From assembly GCA_029239235.1 (NCBI GenBank), contig JAQZBD010000038.1:1-34865 (forward strand): DNA of 34,865 nt. Direction: 5' to 3'. The notes below the pieces were generated by a model. The model saw only the letters and a program-made list of their open reading frames with translations. It was not told the DNA's origin and ran no database searches. This document shows positions 23,007-31,600 of the stretch, in pieces (the first letter of the stretch is position 1; every line of letters begins with the position of its first letter). Made by a program: the position numbers and the translations under genes. This DNA comes from Herbinix sp. (GTDB taxonomy: Bacteria; Bacillota; Clostridia; Lachnospirales; Lachnospiraceae).

Positions 23007-23085
23007 TCTCTCAGCCTATGATACATTTATTACGCAATACTAGTTAAATTTACAAGCTTAATTATCTATTTTCGTTCAGATTATA

Positions 23086-23886
23086 TTATTTCTTTACGAT
23101 ACCCAATATCTCTCTGGCTTCCGCTGGTGTGGCTGGCTCCAAATCCATTGCACGTATTAAATGAACCAGTTTTTCTACTAACCGGAAGTTATCGTTCGCC
23201 GTTTCATTTTGACTTAAATACCTGCTATCTTCAAAGCCAATTCTTACAACAGTTGCTCCCATGGCAATAGCTGCCGCCAGAAAGCTCCAGTTGTCCCTTC
23301 CAAAGTGCGTAACACCCCAGAGACAGTCTTTGGGTACAAAGGAGCGAAATGCCGTTAAAGCCTCTATCGTGGGTTGCATGCCGCCTTTATGTCCAAATAC
23401 CAAATTGAATAATAAAGGCTCATGAAAGGGATATTCCTCCTTCACCCTCATAACATTGTGAATCATTCCAATATCAAAAACTTCTATTTCCGGAATAATT
23501 CCTTTCTCGTAGCACATGTTTGAGCAGTATTTAATATCCTCGTTGGAATTACGGTAAATTGCTTCCCCAAGGTTTGTGGAGCCTCCATTTAAGGATGCAC
23601 TTTCTGCTTTTGGATAATTCAACGGATAACATCTCTCTATGATATTCATATCCGAAATTCCGCCGGTGGACACCTGCACCACGATATCCCTTTGCTGCAA
23701 TATGCGATCAAAGGCATCAGAGATTAATGTAATATCAGGTGTCAGCTTCCCTTCCTTCGTTTTACAATGAAGATGGCACATCGCACTTCCCATATCTACG
23801 CATTTCGCTACATCCTCAGCCAGCAGCTCCGGTAATAGCGGCTCAGGTCCCGCTACCGGAGCTACCGAGACAATCACTTTTCTCAT
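23086..23886 (-). CDS. Beta-keto acid cleavage enzyme (BKACE, DUF849)
   Basis: A 266-residue TIM-barrel zinc enzyme. The family condenses a beta-keto acid with acetyl-CoA to release acetoacetate and a new CoA ester (as in lysine fermentation Kce). The metal site is visible: CHLHCK near residue 40 (the HxH pair), VQVSTGG, GIIPEIEVFDIG, and VRIGFEDSRY with the late Glu. The Arg often found after HLH (HLHxR) is Lys here (HLHCK). Natural substrate unknown; position next to a DUF1537 kinase in a sugar locus suggests a sugar-derived keto acid. GGGAGG stands 9 nt before the ATG. Last gene of the locus. Confidence 0.88.
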   Translation of the reverse strand: MRKVIVSVAPVAGPEPLLPELLAEDVAKCVDMGSAMCHLHCKTKEGKLTPDITLISDAFDRILQQRDIVVQVSTGGISDMNIIERCYPLNYPKAESASLNGGSTNLGEAIYRNSNEDIKYCSNMCYEKGIIPEIEVFDIGMIHNVMRVKEEYPFHEPLLFNLVFGHKGGMQPTIEALTAFRSFVPKDCLWGVTHFGRDNWSFLAAAIAMGATVVRIGFEDSRYLSQNETANDNFRLVEKLVHLIRAMDLEPATPAEAREILGIVKK

Positions 23887-23968
23887 AACTACTATCCTCC
23901 CATTATCTCTAACAGCTTACATAGTTTAATTCAACAATAGGAAACTAATATCATTTCATAGTTCTTTA

Positions 23969-25396
23969 TTATATTAATTCACAAATAATCCTTTTCAACG
24001 TATCCGCTTCGCCGACATTCCCAGGGAAAATAACGTAGGGCAGCTCTGGGAACCTGCTAGCCTGATCCGTCTTCCATACCGGAATACCCGGTTGTATCTG
24101 ACCTAATACGTAAGCTTTGCGAACTTTTAATGCCTTTACTCCAATATCACTGGATGTGATGCCACCCTTTGCTATCACAAATGCCGGAACTGTCCCGACC
24201 TCTGAGACCAGTCTCTGAACTGATTCGGATATTTTTACGGAACGCAGCAGTGCCTTTTCCTTCGTGTCATTCTCAAGGGTAAGTAATCTGCGCTTTGTGT
24301 ATATCACAACCGTTTTTCCTTGTTCAATAAGGCTCTTACTTATCTTATTAACTCGTTCTACTTCCTCCGTAAGCCTGTCTTCCAGCACCAGATCAGAATC
24401 AAATTCAAGAAATACCAACTTCTCCAGCCCCTCTAATTCCTTCAGCTGGGCCGTTGTCTTTTCTGTATGGGAGCCTATCACTACTAACCCGCCCTGCTTA
24501 ACTTGGCCAGGGAGCATATCTTCTTTTTTTAGTAGGTTCTGATCCGATATTCCTGCTATAATCTTTACAAATTCCGCTGCACTGCGATATAGAAATCTCT
24601 TCCCTTCCCTGATTGCGAGGTACAAGGCCACACAGAAGATTTCTAAATCCCTTTGATCGATTGCATTTACTATGACCTTACCAAAGTCAGTCACGCTGCA
24701 CAGCTTCTCCTTAATAACCTCGATCTGTCGGTCACGAAGCTCCTCCAGGCTTATTGTCGTCACCTCATCAGCAGCATATTTTCCCTTTGTTTTTTCCTCA
24801 ATATACTCACATAAATTTGAGTTGGCATATCCGAAGGTTTTATCTCTGGCAAATTCGGTATCAGCTGCCGGAACCAGTTCATCCTTGTATTTGACATAGT
24901 GAATGTTGTTAATGGTATATCTGCCTCCCGCTTTAAAGTAAGGAATTAAGATCTCTCCATCCATTTTAACACCCAATCCTCGTTCCAGCTCTTCCTTAAG
25001 GACATCGGTTTCCAGAGGATAATGTCCTCTTAGCGTAGAATCCCCCCTGCTGATGATCTGAAAGTTGATCTGAGCCTCACCCGCCGCTCTGATTATGTTT
25101 TGGGCAATCTCTCTATGTAACTGTTCTGTCTGCTCCTGCGTCAACGCTCTGGAATTTGTTAATATATAAAATAACTTTTCTTTACTGCGAAAACCTTCAA
25201 GAATGCTTTCATAACTCCAATCCGTATATACATATACACCATGAACCGTTTGAACTCCCGTTGGATCATCGTCCAGTATCACTAGCTTTGAGTTATCTTT
25301 ATCAATTTCCTGATGTAGTAAATCAACCATCTCACTGCTATGATTTTCTTTGAACTGATATTTCTTCTCTATTTCACTCCATAATAAATTGCCCAT
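23969..25396 (-). CDS. Four-carbon acid sugar kinase family protein (DUF1537)
   Basis: A 475-residue kinase of the OtnK/DtnK/DenD family, which phosphorylates acid sugars such as threonate, erythronate or 3-oxo-tetronate with ATP. N-terminal sugar-binding domain begins ILDDDPTGVQTVHGV (about residue 40); SRGDSTLRGHYPLE follows near residue 118; the C-terminal nucleotide-binding domain has VIAKGGITSSDIGVKAL near residue 405 and FPGNVGE near the end. The usual partners (OtnC aldolase, PdxA-like dehydrogenase, OtnI) are missing; instead a BKACE gene follows after 82 bp. So the substrate may not be a standard tetronate. AAGGAG stands 5 nt before the ATG. Confidence 0.9.
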   Translation of the reverse strand: MGNLLWSEIEKKYQFKENHSSEMVDLLHQEIDKDNSKLVILDDDPTGVQTVHGVYVYTDWSYESILEGFRSKEKLFYILTNSRALTQEQTEQLHREIAQNIIRAAGEAQINFQIISRGDSTLRGHYPLETDVLKEELERGLGVKMDGEILIPYFKAGGRYTINNIHYVKYKDELVPAADTEFARDKTFGYANSNLCEYIEEKTKGKYAADEVTTISLEELRDRQIEVIKEKLCSVTDFGKVIVNAIDQRDLEIFCVALYLAIREGKRFLYRSAAEFVKIIAGISDQNLLKKEDMLPGQVKQGGLVVIGSHTEKTTAQLKELEGLEKLVFLEFDSDLVLEDRLTEEVERVNKISKSLIEQGKTVVIYTKRRLLTLENDTKEKALLRSVKISESVQRLVSEVGTVPAFVIAKGGITSSDIGVKALKVRKAYVLGQIQPGIPVWKTDQASRFPELPYVIFPGNVGEADTLKRIICELI

Positions 25397-25465
25397 GAAA
25401 TCTCCTTACTGCAAGCGATCAGCAGCTCCTGACAAACTCCTTTCCTTGCAATGATCTGGATTGTA

Positions 25466-27433
25466 TTAATGATTCTTATATGCTAATGGAAGCCATACCT
25501 TCATTTCTCCAAAACCCCGATTATCCCAGGCATAATAAGGAATCAATCTGACATTGGTTTTATTCATACCCTGATAATGATAAGTTTGATATAGAGCTTC
25601 CTGGTCATAATCTTCACAGCTGCGCTCAAACATCTGCGTCTCGATTGCCAGGATATCTCTTCCGGCAATCTGCTGAGATACTTCTTTAAATTCAGAGAAG
25701 GGTGAAATTATTAAGTGATCCAAGGTATCTGTATCCGCATCCACAGACTCCAGGCAATATACCAGAGGACCCTTTTCAACAGCCACTTGATTGCTATTTT
25801 CTTCAACCATTGCATGGGAGATGGTAAGGCGCACCGGCATATCAAAGAATATTTCTATTTTTGCCCCCTGCAAGGTAGAAAGCAGAACAGGAAAATAAGT
25901 GCCTGCATCCTTCTTCGTCAGACTGTATTTTTTACCCGAGGGATCCAGGATATAACCCTGCTCCACCCATCCGGGAACTCTTACATTGATAGTAACCTCG
26001 CTGTCCCTATGTACTTTAGTTATGTTCAGCTTGATTAGCCCCTGATTCGGATATTCCGTTTCCTGGCTAATAACAAAATCCCCGCCACTTTCTATCTGTA
26101 TTCTAGCTTCATTGGAACCATACATGCCCAAATATAATTCCTTCTCCGAAACGGAATATGCATACTCTGAGCTTTGAGCCAGAATACGGGCAAGATTCGG
26201 AGGGCAGCAATAACTGGTTATGTATTCTGTTCTTTCCAGAGACCAGACCATCTCATATTCCAGTTTCTTTGCACGCCTTAACATATTTTCATAAAAATAG
26301 CGTTTTCCATCCAAACTTACAGCTGCCAAATTCACATTCAGCATGGTTTTCTCAATGATATCAAAATAAATTGCCTTCTGCTCCATATTGAACATGCGAT
26401 AAGCCCACATCACCAGACCAATGTTGGCGCAGGTCTCGTTATATGCAGTAATATTCGGTAATTGGTATTCATAGCCATAAGCCTGATGAACCTTCTGGTC
26501 AACAAAGAAATTACCATAGGGGGAAACACCATTATAGAGTGCACCGCATCCTCCCGTGATATAAATTTTATGCTTCAGAAGGCTATCCCAAACCCTGTGA
26601 AGCATTTCCTTATATTCTTCATCTCCGGTTTCCGCATAGAGGTCAGCAACGCCGCTGTATAAATAGTTGGATCTTACTGCATGGCCTACTATTTTCTCAT
26701 GGCTTTTTAAAGAAATTCTATCCTGATTGTCGTCGGTACCGTTTTTTACGGAATCTCTTAGGGAAATGGCAAGTTTCGCTAATTCAAGGTACTTCTTATC
26801 CCCTACGGTTCGATACAATTCAATTAGACCCATATAGTGAGAAGGGCAAACGGCAGTTTGAACCTCCCCTGTTTTTGCAGCCTCCTGATACATTGTATAT
26901 ACATAGTCTGCAGCCTTGATCGCCACTTTTAATAAATTATCTTGATCCGTTATTCTATAGTGTAGACAAGCTGTAGTAAATAGATGACCGAAATTATATA
27001 CTTCAAAATCATTGATATCACCCATACGGGTTACCCCGTTGGCACTCATCTCTCCAATAATCTGCTTTGTAGAGAGGTATCCATCCGGCTGCTGTGCACG
27101 GCTGATTAAATCGATATAACCATCTATTTCCTGAAACAGCTTTTGATTATCATCCTTTTGTGCCGTGTAAATAGCAGCTTCCATCCATTTATAAAAATCA
27201 CCGTCACCAAATACGGTTCCATCATGCTCGCCTTGGGCATCTCCTGCACAGATTTTAAAATTTTCTATCACGTGACTTATTTCTTTAGAATCAAACATAT
27301 GCTTTAGCTGCGGCACCATTGCATCTGCACATACTCTCTGGGTTTCCGCCCATATGCCCTTTGTCCATTTAACTGCACTGTGAGGCAGGGAGTGAACTTT
27401 TGAATAAGGCGATTTTCGGGTATCTGTAAGCAT
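25466..27433 (-). CDS. GH127-type beta-L-arabinofuranosidase (DUF1680)
   Basis: A 655-residue intracellular (no signal peptide) alpha/alpha-barrel glycosidase, with an N-terminal catalytic domain and beta-sandwich C-terminus. The zinc-cysteine active site of HypBA1 is conserved: YNETCANIG (E333, C335) and YCCPPN (nucleophile C409, and C410). The position 16 residues before that Glu, where HypBA1 has the acid/base Glu in GEAF, reads HQAY, so Gln replaces Glu; the group HQAYGYEYQLPN looks like a distinct branch. It should release terminal beta-L-arabinofuranose, but this change makes specificity uncertain. Start at 27433: AAAGGAG lies 6 nt upstream. 69 bp before the DUF1537 gene. Confidence 0.88.
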   Translation of the reverse strand: MLTDTRKSPYSKVHSLPHSAVKWTKGIWAETQRVCADAMVPQLKHMFDSKEISHVIENFKICAGDAQGEHDGTVFGDGDFYKWMEAAIYTAQKDDNQKLFQEIDGYIDLISRAQQPDGYLSTKQIIGEMSANGVTRMGDINDFEVYNFGHLFTTACLHYRITDQDNLLKVAIKAADYVYTMYQEAAKTGEVQTAVCPSHYMGLIELYRTVGDKKYLELAKLAISLRDSVKNGTDDNQDRISLKSHEKIVGHAVRSNYLYSGVADLYAETGDEEYKEMLHRVWDSLLKHKIYITGGCGALYNGVSPYGNFFVDQKVHQAYGYEYQLPNITAYNETCANIGLVMWAYRMFNMEQKAIYFDIIEKTMLNVNLAAVSLDGKRYFYENMLRRAKKLEYEMVWSLERTEYITSYCCPPNLARILAQSSEYAYSVSEKELYLGMYGSNEARIQIESGGDFVISQETEYPNQGLIKLNITKVHRDSEVTINVRVPGWVEQGYILDPSGKKYSLTKKDAGTYFPVLLSTLQGAKIEIFFDMPVRLTISHAMVEENSNQVAVEKGPLVYCLESVDADTDTLDHLIISPFSEFKEVSQQIAGRDILAIETQMFERSCEDYDQEALYQTYHYQGMNKTNVRLIPYYAWDNRGFGEMKVWLPLAYKNH

Positions 27434-27485
27434 TACTATCTCCTTTCCTATCCACAACAATTAGGTAATTGCAAAATTCATAAAC

Positions 27486-27612
27486 TAGGCAATTGTATAC
27501 ACAGCAGATACTGTTTCGGAGCGGAAGCTAAGCCCGAAGGAAGCGTTGGAGCGGAGAAATAGTATCTGCTGTGTATACAATTACATAGACTAAATCGTTT
27601 CACAATTGCCTA
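27486..27612. repeat. Long nested palindromic element between genes
   Basis: TAGGCAATTG (27486-27495) and CAATTGCCTA (27603-27612) bracket a perfect 22-bp inverted repeat (27491-27512 against 27561-27582, core TATACACAGCAGATACT), extended by a G-T pair and TTTC/GAAA. The ~38-nt loop carries two GGAGCGG copies and GGAAGC motifs. It lies between the racemase stop and GH127 and would form a stable mRNA stem, like a REP or MITE element. Confidence 0.85.
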
Positions 27613-27613
27613 T

Positions 27614-28306
27614 TTACAACAATCCCTTTTGTCTAAGCGCATCCTTTAATGCCACTGCACCATACCGGGGACTGGACACAACCGGTATTCCGCAAGCTTT
27701 CGCCATATCAGCTTCACAATAAGCCATAGAACCCTGACATAACAGGATTACGTCTGCCTGCTGTGCAACTTCTATGGACTTGTTAACAAGGAGCCTTTTT
27801 AACTCTTCCGGGTTCGCGCCAAAAGCATTCGTTAGACCGTCTACCAGAACTACCTTCTTCCCTAGCTCCCTAGCTACGCGCTGCACCGTTTTCTTTGTGG
27901 GCTCCAGCGTAGTTGGAAGTGTTGCCAATACTCCGATCCGACTGCCTTTAGCCGCCGCTATTCTAACCGCATCCCTGCACATTTCTTCATCAATTCTTAC
28001 AATTGGCACGCCTATGTATTTCGCCAGATCCTGGGAAGCATCCGCTGCTTCGCCAACAGAGGAGCATATATTAAGAATAGCCTCTGCTCCCTCTAAAACA
28101 GCCTTCATATACAAAGCTACCAGCTTTGCGGCTGCGGAGGAGGTCACAACTCCGGCTGCACGGGTTTCTTCCAGGATGGTTGAATCCTGATAGCTTAATA
28201 TTTCAGCACCCTCACCAAGATTTTTAATCACTTCAGACTCCACCATATCAATTAATTCAGGAGTTGTACTTGTATAAACCAAACCTACTTTCATTATAAA
28301 AACCAT
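27614..28306 (-). CDS. Aspartate/glutamate racemase family protein
   Basis: A 230-residue protein of the Asp/Glu/hydantoin racemase superfamily, whose members use two cysteines for racemisation or decarboxylation. One Cys lies in ILNICSSVGEA (about residue 76) and another in LLCQGSMAYCEAD (about residue 186); TLPTTLEPT carries a conserved phosphate/carboxylate-binding loop. Substrate unknown; relatives include amino acid and arylmalonate enzymes. In this sugar locus it could epimerise an acid-sugar intermediate, which is only an inference. The start is uncertain: ATG at 28306 has GAGG 6 nt upstream; ATG at 28294 begins the conserved KVGLVYTS. 98 bp follow the GH42 gene. Confidence 0.78.
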   Translation of the reverse strand: MVFIMKVGLVYTSTTPELIDMVESEVIKNLGEGAEILSYQDSTILEETRAAGVVTSSAAAKLVALYMKAVLEGAEAILNICSSVGEAADASQDLAKYIGVPIVRIDEEMCRDAVRIAAAKGSRIGVLATLPTTLEPTKKTVQRVARELGKKVVLVDGLTNAFGANPEELKRLLVNKSIEVAQQADVILLCQGSMAYCEADMAKACGIPVVSSPRYGAVALKDALRQKGLL

Positions 28307-28416
28307 TCCTTTCCTCAAAGTCTGCAGATTACAACCTTCAGACAGATTTTATGAAAAATTGTTGTATTTCATGCTAACGAGGTATATGGCTAAGATGCCC
28401 TGACATCGGATGAGAA

Positions 28417-30444
28417 TTACAAACTTTCTTCTCCTTCACCCAATAGAACCATGACCTGCGCGGATGATATCTGAATTTTTCCGGAATAAGACTTCTGATC
28501 CAGTATATTCTTATATCTTTTATTCTTTAAATCGATTTCTCCAGTCTGACTTCCATGATTTATTATAAATGTAAATATTCCGTTCTCATTCTCCCTGGAG
28601 GTAATCTCAAGTTCTCCTTTAAATTCAAAGATTAAAGAATGCCCCTTTTCATCGCATATATTCCGTACCAATGAGCTCAAATAATCTTGCTCTGTCTGGG
28701 TTCCAATATAATATGCTTTTCCCTGTCCGTAGCAATTCACTGTAACTGCCGGCATACCTGCATAGAAGTCTTCTGTATATTCAGCAATCACCTGCGCACT
28801 CTCCGTGTGCAAAACATCACACAAGAAGGAGCTTTCGTAAGAATTCTGAGGTTCATGGCCGTCTTTTACCCTGATATAATTTCGCTCTTCAGGAAAAAGA
28901 GCGTCTACCTCTTCCACCCAAATTCCCAACACATCACGCAGTTGTCCCGGATAAGCACCGTATATACAGCGATCATTCTCATCAACATACCCAGTCATAT
29001 AAGTAGCGATTAGGGTTCCTCCAGCTTTCACAAACTGCTCCAATCGCTCCGCTACACCTTCCTTTATCATATAGAGCAAAGGTGCCACAATCGTTTTATA
29101 CTTGGAGAAATCCGAAGTTTGCTTGATGATATCCACGGGTATGTTCTGATAGTAAAAGGGTTTATAATAATGGTGAACCTGCTCCAGATAATTCATATCC
29201 TGAGTTGGTCCGCTGCAAAGCTCAAGCGCCCACCAATTATCCCAATCGAACAAAATGCCCACTTCTGCGGCTGTTCTTCCGGCAACAAAGGATCCATCAA
29301 GCAGCTGCAATTCATTTCCTAAATCCATGCATTCTTTAAAGATTCTAGTATCATCTCTTCCGCTGTGAGAAATAAGAGCCCCATGGAATTTTTCCTGTCC
29401 CCCAATGGACTGCCTCATTTGAAAATACAAGCAGCTGTCAGCTCCACGTGCCAAGCCCTGATATGCAATTTTACGAAGCTCACCAGGCCTTTTCAGCTTA
29501 TTATAAGGCTGCCAGTTCTGCTGGTTGGGCGACTGCTCTACTACATAATAGGATTTCCCATCCTTTAAAGCGCGCATAATATCATGCTTTAATGCCGAAA
29601 AGCTACGTTCATCGGTAGGTGACGGATAGTTATCCCAGCCTGCTACGTCCATATGGGAAACCAGCTCAAATTGGTTCAATTTTTTAATATATCCTGATAT
29701 ATTCGTAAATACCGGTAATTCCGGTGTAGCTTTCTTAAGAATGCGGGCTTCATTCTCATAGCACTCGATGGTGGAAGCTGTAACAAACCGCATATAATCC
29801 AGTTGAATGGCCGGGTTAAAACGATAGTCATCATTTAATTCCGTCGGAAGCATTATTTCTTCAAAGGAAGTTAAGGTTCTTCCCCAGAAGGCGGTGTGCC
29901 ATTTCTCATTCAGATTCTCCAGTGTACGATACTGTTTTTTCAGCCAGAGACGAAACTTCTTCTGACAATTCTCACAATAGCAATAGGTTCCATATTCATT
30001 TGCCACGTGCCAGCCCAGTAACCCTGGGTAATCCTTATATCTCCCAGCCATAACCGCTGCAATTGCCGCTGCTCTTTCACGGTATTTCTCACTATTGACA
30101 CAGAAAAACACTCTCATCCCATGTGTTCTTTTCCGTCCTGCAATATCTACCGGCAGCACCTCCGGATATTTTGCGGACAGCCAGGCCGGTTGTGCAGAGG
30201 TTGGCGTTGACAGTATCACTTGGATTTGATTCGCCCAAAGCAGCTCCAAGATCTCATCCAGCCACTCAAAATGATATACCCCTTCCTCCGGTTCCAGCTT
30301 CGCCCAGGAAAACACCGGTAAGGTCACCGTGTTTACTCCCGCTTTTTTAAATAGCCGCATATCCTCTTCTATTGTCGCTCTATCCCACTGGTCCGGATTA
30401 TAATCTCCGCCAAACAGGACAAAGGAATGTTTCCCATTTTTCAT
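28417..30444 (-). CDS. Beta-galactosidase, GH42 family
   Basis: A 675-residue cytoplasmic enzyme with the three GH42 domains: TIM barrel (about 1-390), a Rossmann-like trimerisation domain (about 395-600, GRTAAEVGILFDWDN), and a short beta domain. Acid/base E150 lies in WHVANEYG and nucleophile E303 in VVEQSPN. The four-Cys zinc site is present: C115, C155, C157 and C160 (CYCENC). It removes terminal beta-galactose from oligosaccharides such as arabinogalactan or galactan fragments. AAAGGAG stands 6 nt before the ATG, and it starts 31 bp after the lacI stop, so it is probably cotranscribed with the regulator. Confidence 0.93.
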   Translation of the reverse strand: MKNGKHSFVLFGGDYNPDQWDRATIEEDMRLFKKAGVNTVTLPVFSWAKLEPEEGVYHFEWLDEILELLWANQIQVILSTPTSAQPAWLSAKYPEVLPVDIAGRKRTHGMRVFFCVNSEKYRERAAAIAAVMAGRYKDYPGLLGWHVANEYGTYCYCENCQKKFRLWLKKQYRTLENLNEKWHTAFWGRTLTSFEEIMLPTELNDDYRFNPAIQLDYMRFVTASTIECYENEARILKKATPELPVFTNISGYIKKLNQFELVSHMDVAGWDNYPSPTDERSFSALKHDIMRALKDGKSYYVVEQSPNQQNWQPYNKLKRPGELRKIAYQGLARGADSCLYFQMRQSIGGQEKFHGALISHSGRDDTRIFKECMDLGNELQLLDGSFVAGRTAAEVGILFDWDNWWALELCSGPTQDMNYLEQVHHYYKPFYYQNIPVDIIKQTSDFSKYKTIVAPLLYMIKEGVAERLEQFVKAGGTLIATYMTGYVDENDRCIYGAYPGQLRDVLGIWVEEVDALFPEERNYIRVKDGHEPQNSYESSFLCDVLHTESAQVIAEYTEDFYAGMPAVTVNCYGQGKAYYIGTQTEQDYLSSLVRNICDEKGHSLIFEFKGELEITSRENENGIFTFIINHGSQTGEIDLKNKRYKNILDQKSYSGKIQISSAQVMVLLGEGEESL

Positions 30445-30475
30445 TATTTGCTCCTTTATATTAGATATAAAAGAG

Positions 30476-31507
30476 TTATTTACAATTCAGGCATTTCACA
30501 CTATTACGTTTGATTAAGGAAGTCTTCATTTCGATCTTCTGAATCCCCTCCGATTTACCTGCGATCTTACTTACCAGTGTATTAACCGCCACACAGCCAA
30601 TTGCATATTTGGGTGTCTGTATCGTAGTAAGGGGTGGATCTAAAAGCTCCGATAAGGATATATTATCAAAGCCCACGATGGAGATATCCTCCGGAATCCG
30701 ATAACCCATTTCACGAAATACACGAATCGCCCAGATTGCAATAATATCATTGTCTGTAAAGAACGCTGTCGGCATCTTTTTTAGAGCCGTTATCCGCTCC
30801 TTTAACTCAGGATAGACGGCATCTCCACCGTTAGAAGAAAACTCAATTATATTTTCTTCCGGAACCGTAAGATGATTTTCTCTGATGGAACGCAGGAAGC
30901 CATAATATCGTTCAACGAAATTATTTGCATTGCCGTTTACATGTAAATAACCAATATCTCTATGTCCCATGGAAGCAAGATAAGAAACTGCCACATCAAC
31001 ACCCTGTTCGTTATTGATGGCAACACAGTCCATATCCTCACTTTCCATATAATTGTCTATAATAACCGTAGGTACATGCATATCAATAAAAAGCTGCATC
31101 TGCTCCTCAACCATTTCCGTAGCCAAAAGCAGAAGTCCTTCCATTTGCTCTCCGCGGATTTTCTCAACCTCCGCAGCAATGGAACTTCTATCCGCATAGG
31201 TTACCATAAGCTTGAAGCCACAGTTTTTTACCTGATATTCCACGCCCTCTATAATACCCGAAAAAATCTGAGAAAAATAAGGGGATTCCTCCATCTTAGT
31301 ACCGTTTTTTCGATATACCAAAAACAGTATCGTCTTTTTCTCTTCCAAGTTTTCCGATAATAAATCTTCGTATCCTAATTCCTTAATTGCACTAAATACT
31401 TTATTTCTAGTAGCATCACTGACTCCAGGCTTATTATTTAAAACAAGTGAAACACTGGCAGGTGAAATCCCTAAAATTCTGGCTAATTCTTTTGCTTTTA
31501 CGGCCAT
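30476..31507 (-). CDS. LacI-family transcriptional regulator
   Basis: A 343-residue repressor. Residues 1-50 form the LacI helix-turn-helix and hinge (KELARILGISPASVSLVLNN, VSDATRNKV). Residues 60-340 are the periplasmic-binding-protein-like sensor domain with AFFTDNDIIAIWAIRVFREMGY and SIVGFDN. It likely represses the surrounding locus until a sugar, perhaps galactose or an arabinose derivative, binds. GGAG stands 7 nt before the ATG. Its own promoter and a 17-bp operator-like motif shared with the binding-protein leader lie directly upstream, indicating autoregulation. It sits between transport and hydrolase genes on the same strand. Confidence 0.92.
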   Translation of the reverse strand: MAVKAKELARILGISPASVSLVLNNKPGVSDATRNKVFSAIKELGYEDLLSENLEEKKTILFLVYRKNGTKMEESPYFSQIFSGIIEGVEYQVKNCGFKLMVTYADRSSIAAEVEKIRGEQMEGLLLLATEMVEEQMQLFIDMHVPTVIIDNYMESEDMDCVAINNEQGVDVAVSYLASMGHRDIGYLHVNGNANNFVERYYGFLRSIRENHLTVPEENIIEFSSNGGDAVYPELKERITALKKMPTAFFTDNDIIAIWAIRVFREMGYRIPEDISIVGFDNISLSELLDPPLTTIQTPKYAIGCVAVNTLVSKIAGKSEGIQKIEMKTSLIKRNSVKCLNCK

Positions 31508-31526
31508 ATTTCATCTCCTAAATTCA

Positions 31527-31543
31527 ACTAAATATTTTAAATA
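31527..31543. promoter_or_regulatory. Candidate LacI-family operator at lacI
   Basis: ACTAAATATTTTAAATA matches ACTAAATTTTTTAAATA at 34724-34740 in 16 of 17 positions. It lies 20 bp before the lacI ATG and just downstream of its -10 box, as an autorepression site would. AT-richness lowers the weight of the match. Confidence 0.55.
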
Positions 31544-31572
31544 ATATTAACATTAATTTTAAACCTTGTCCA
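31544..31572 (-). promoter_or_regulatory. Promoter of lacI
   Basis: On the minus strand TGGACA, 17 bp, TAATAT. The -35 matches 5 of 6 and the -10 4 of 6. It provides lacI and the genes after it with transcription independent of the permeases. Confidence 0.5.
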
Positions 31573-31600
31573 CAGGTATTCTACCAGTTCGAAATATAGT

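Larger units (their letters stand above)
22764..23085. other. Intergenic region between mecA and the BKACE gene
   Basis: About 320 bp between convergent genes. It holds the mecA terminator, the terminator of the sugar locus, and a weak CTGCCTA/TAGGCAG stem (about 22797-22830) without a T-run. No gene was seen. Confidence 0.7.
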
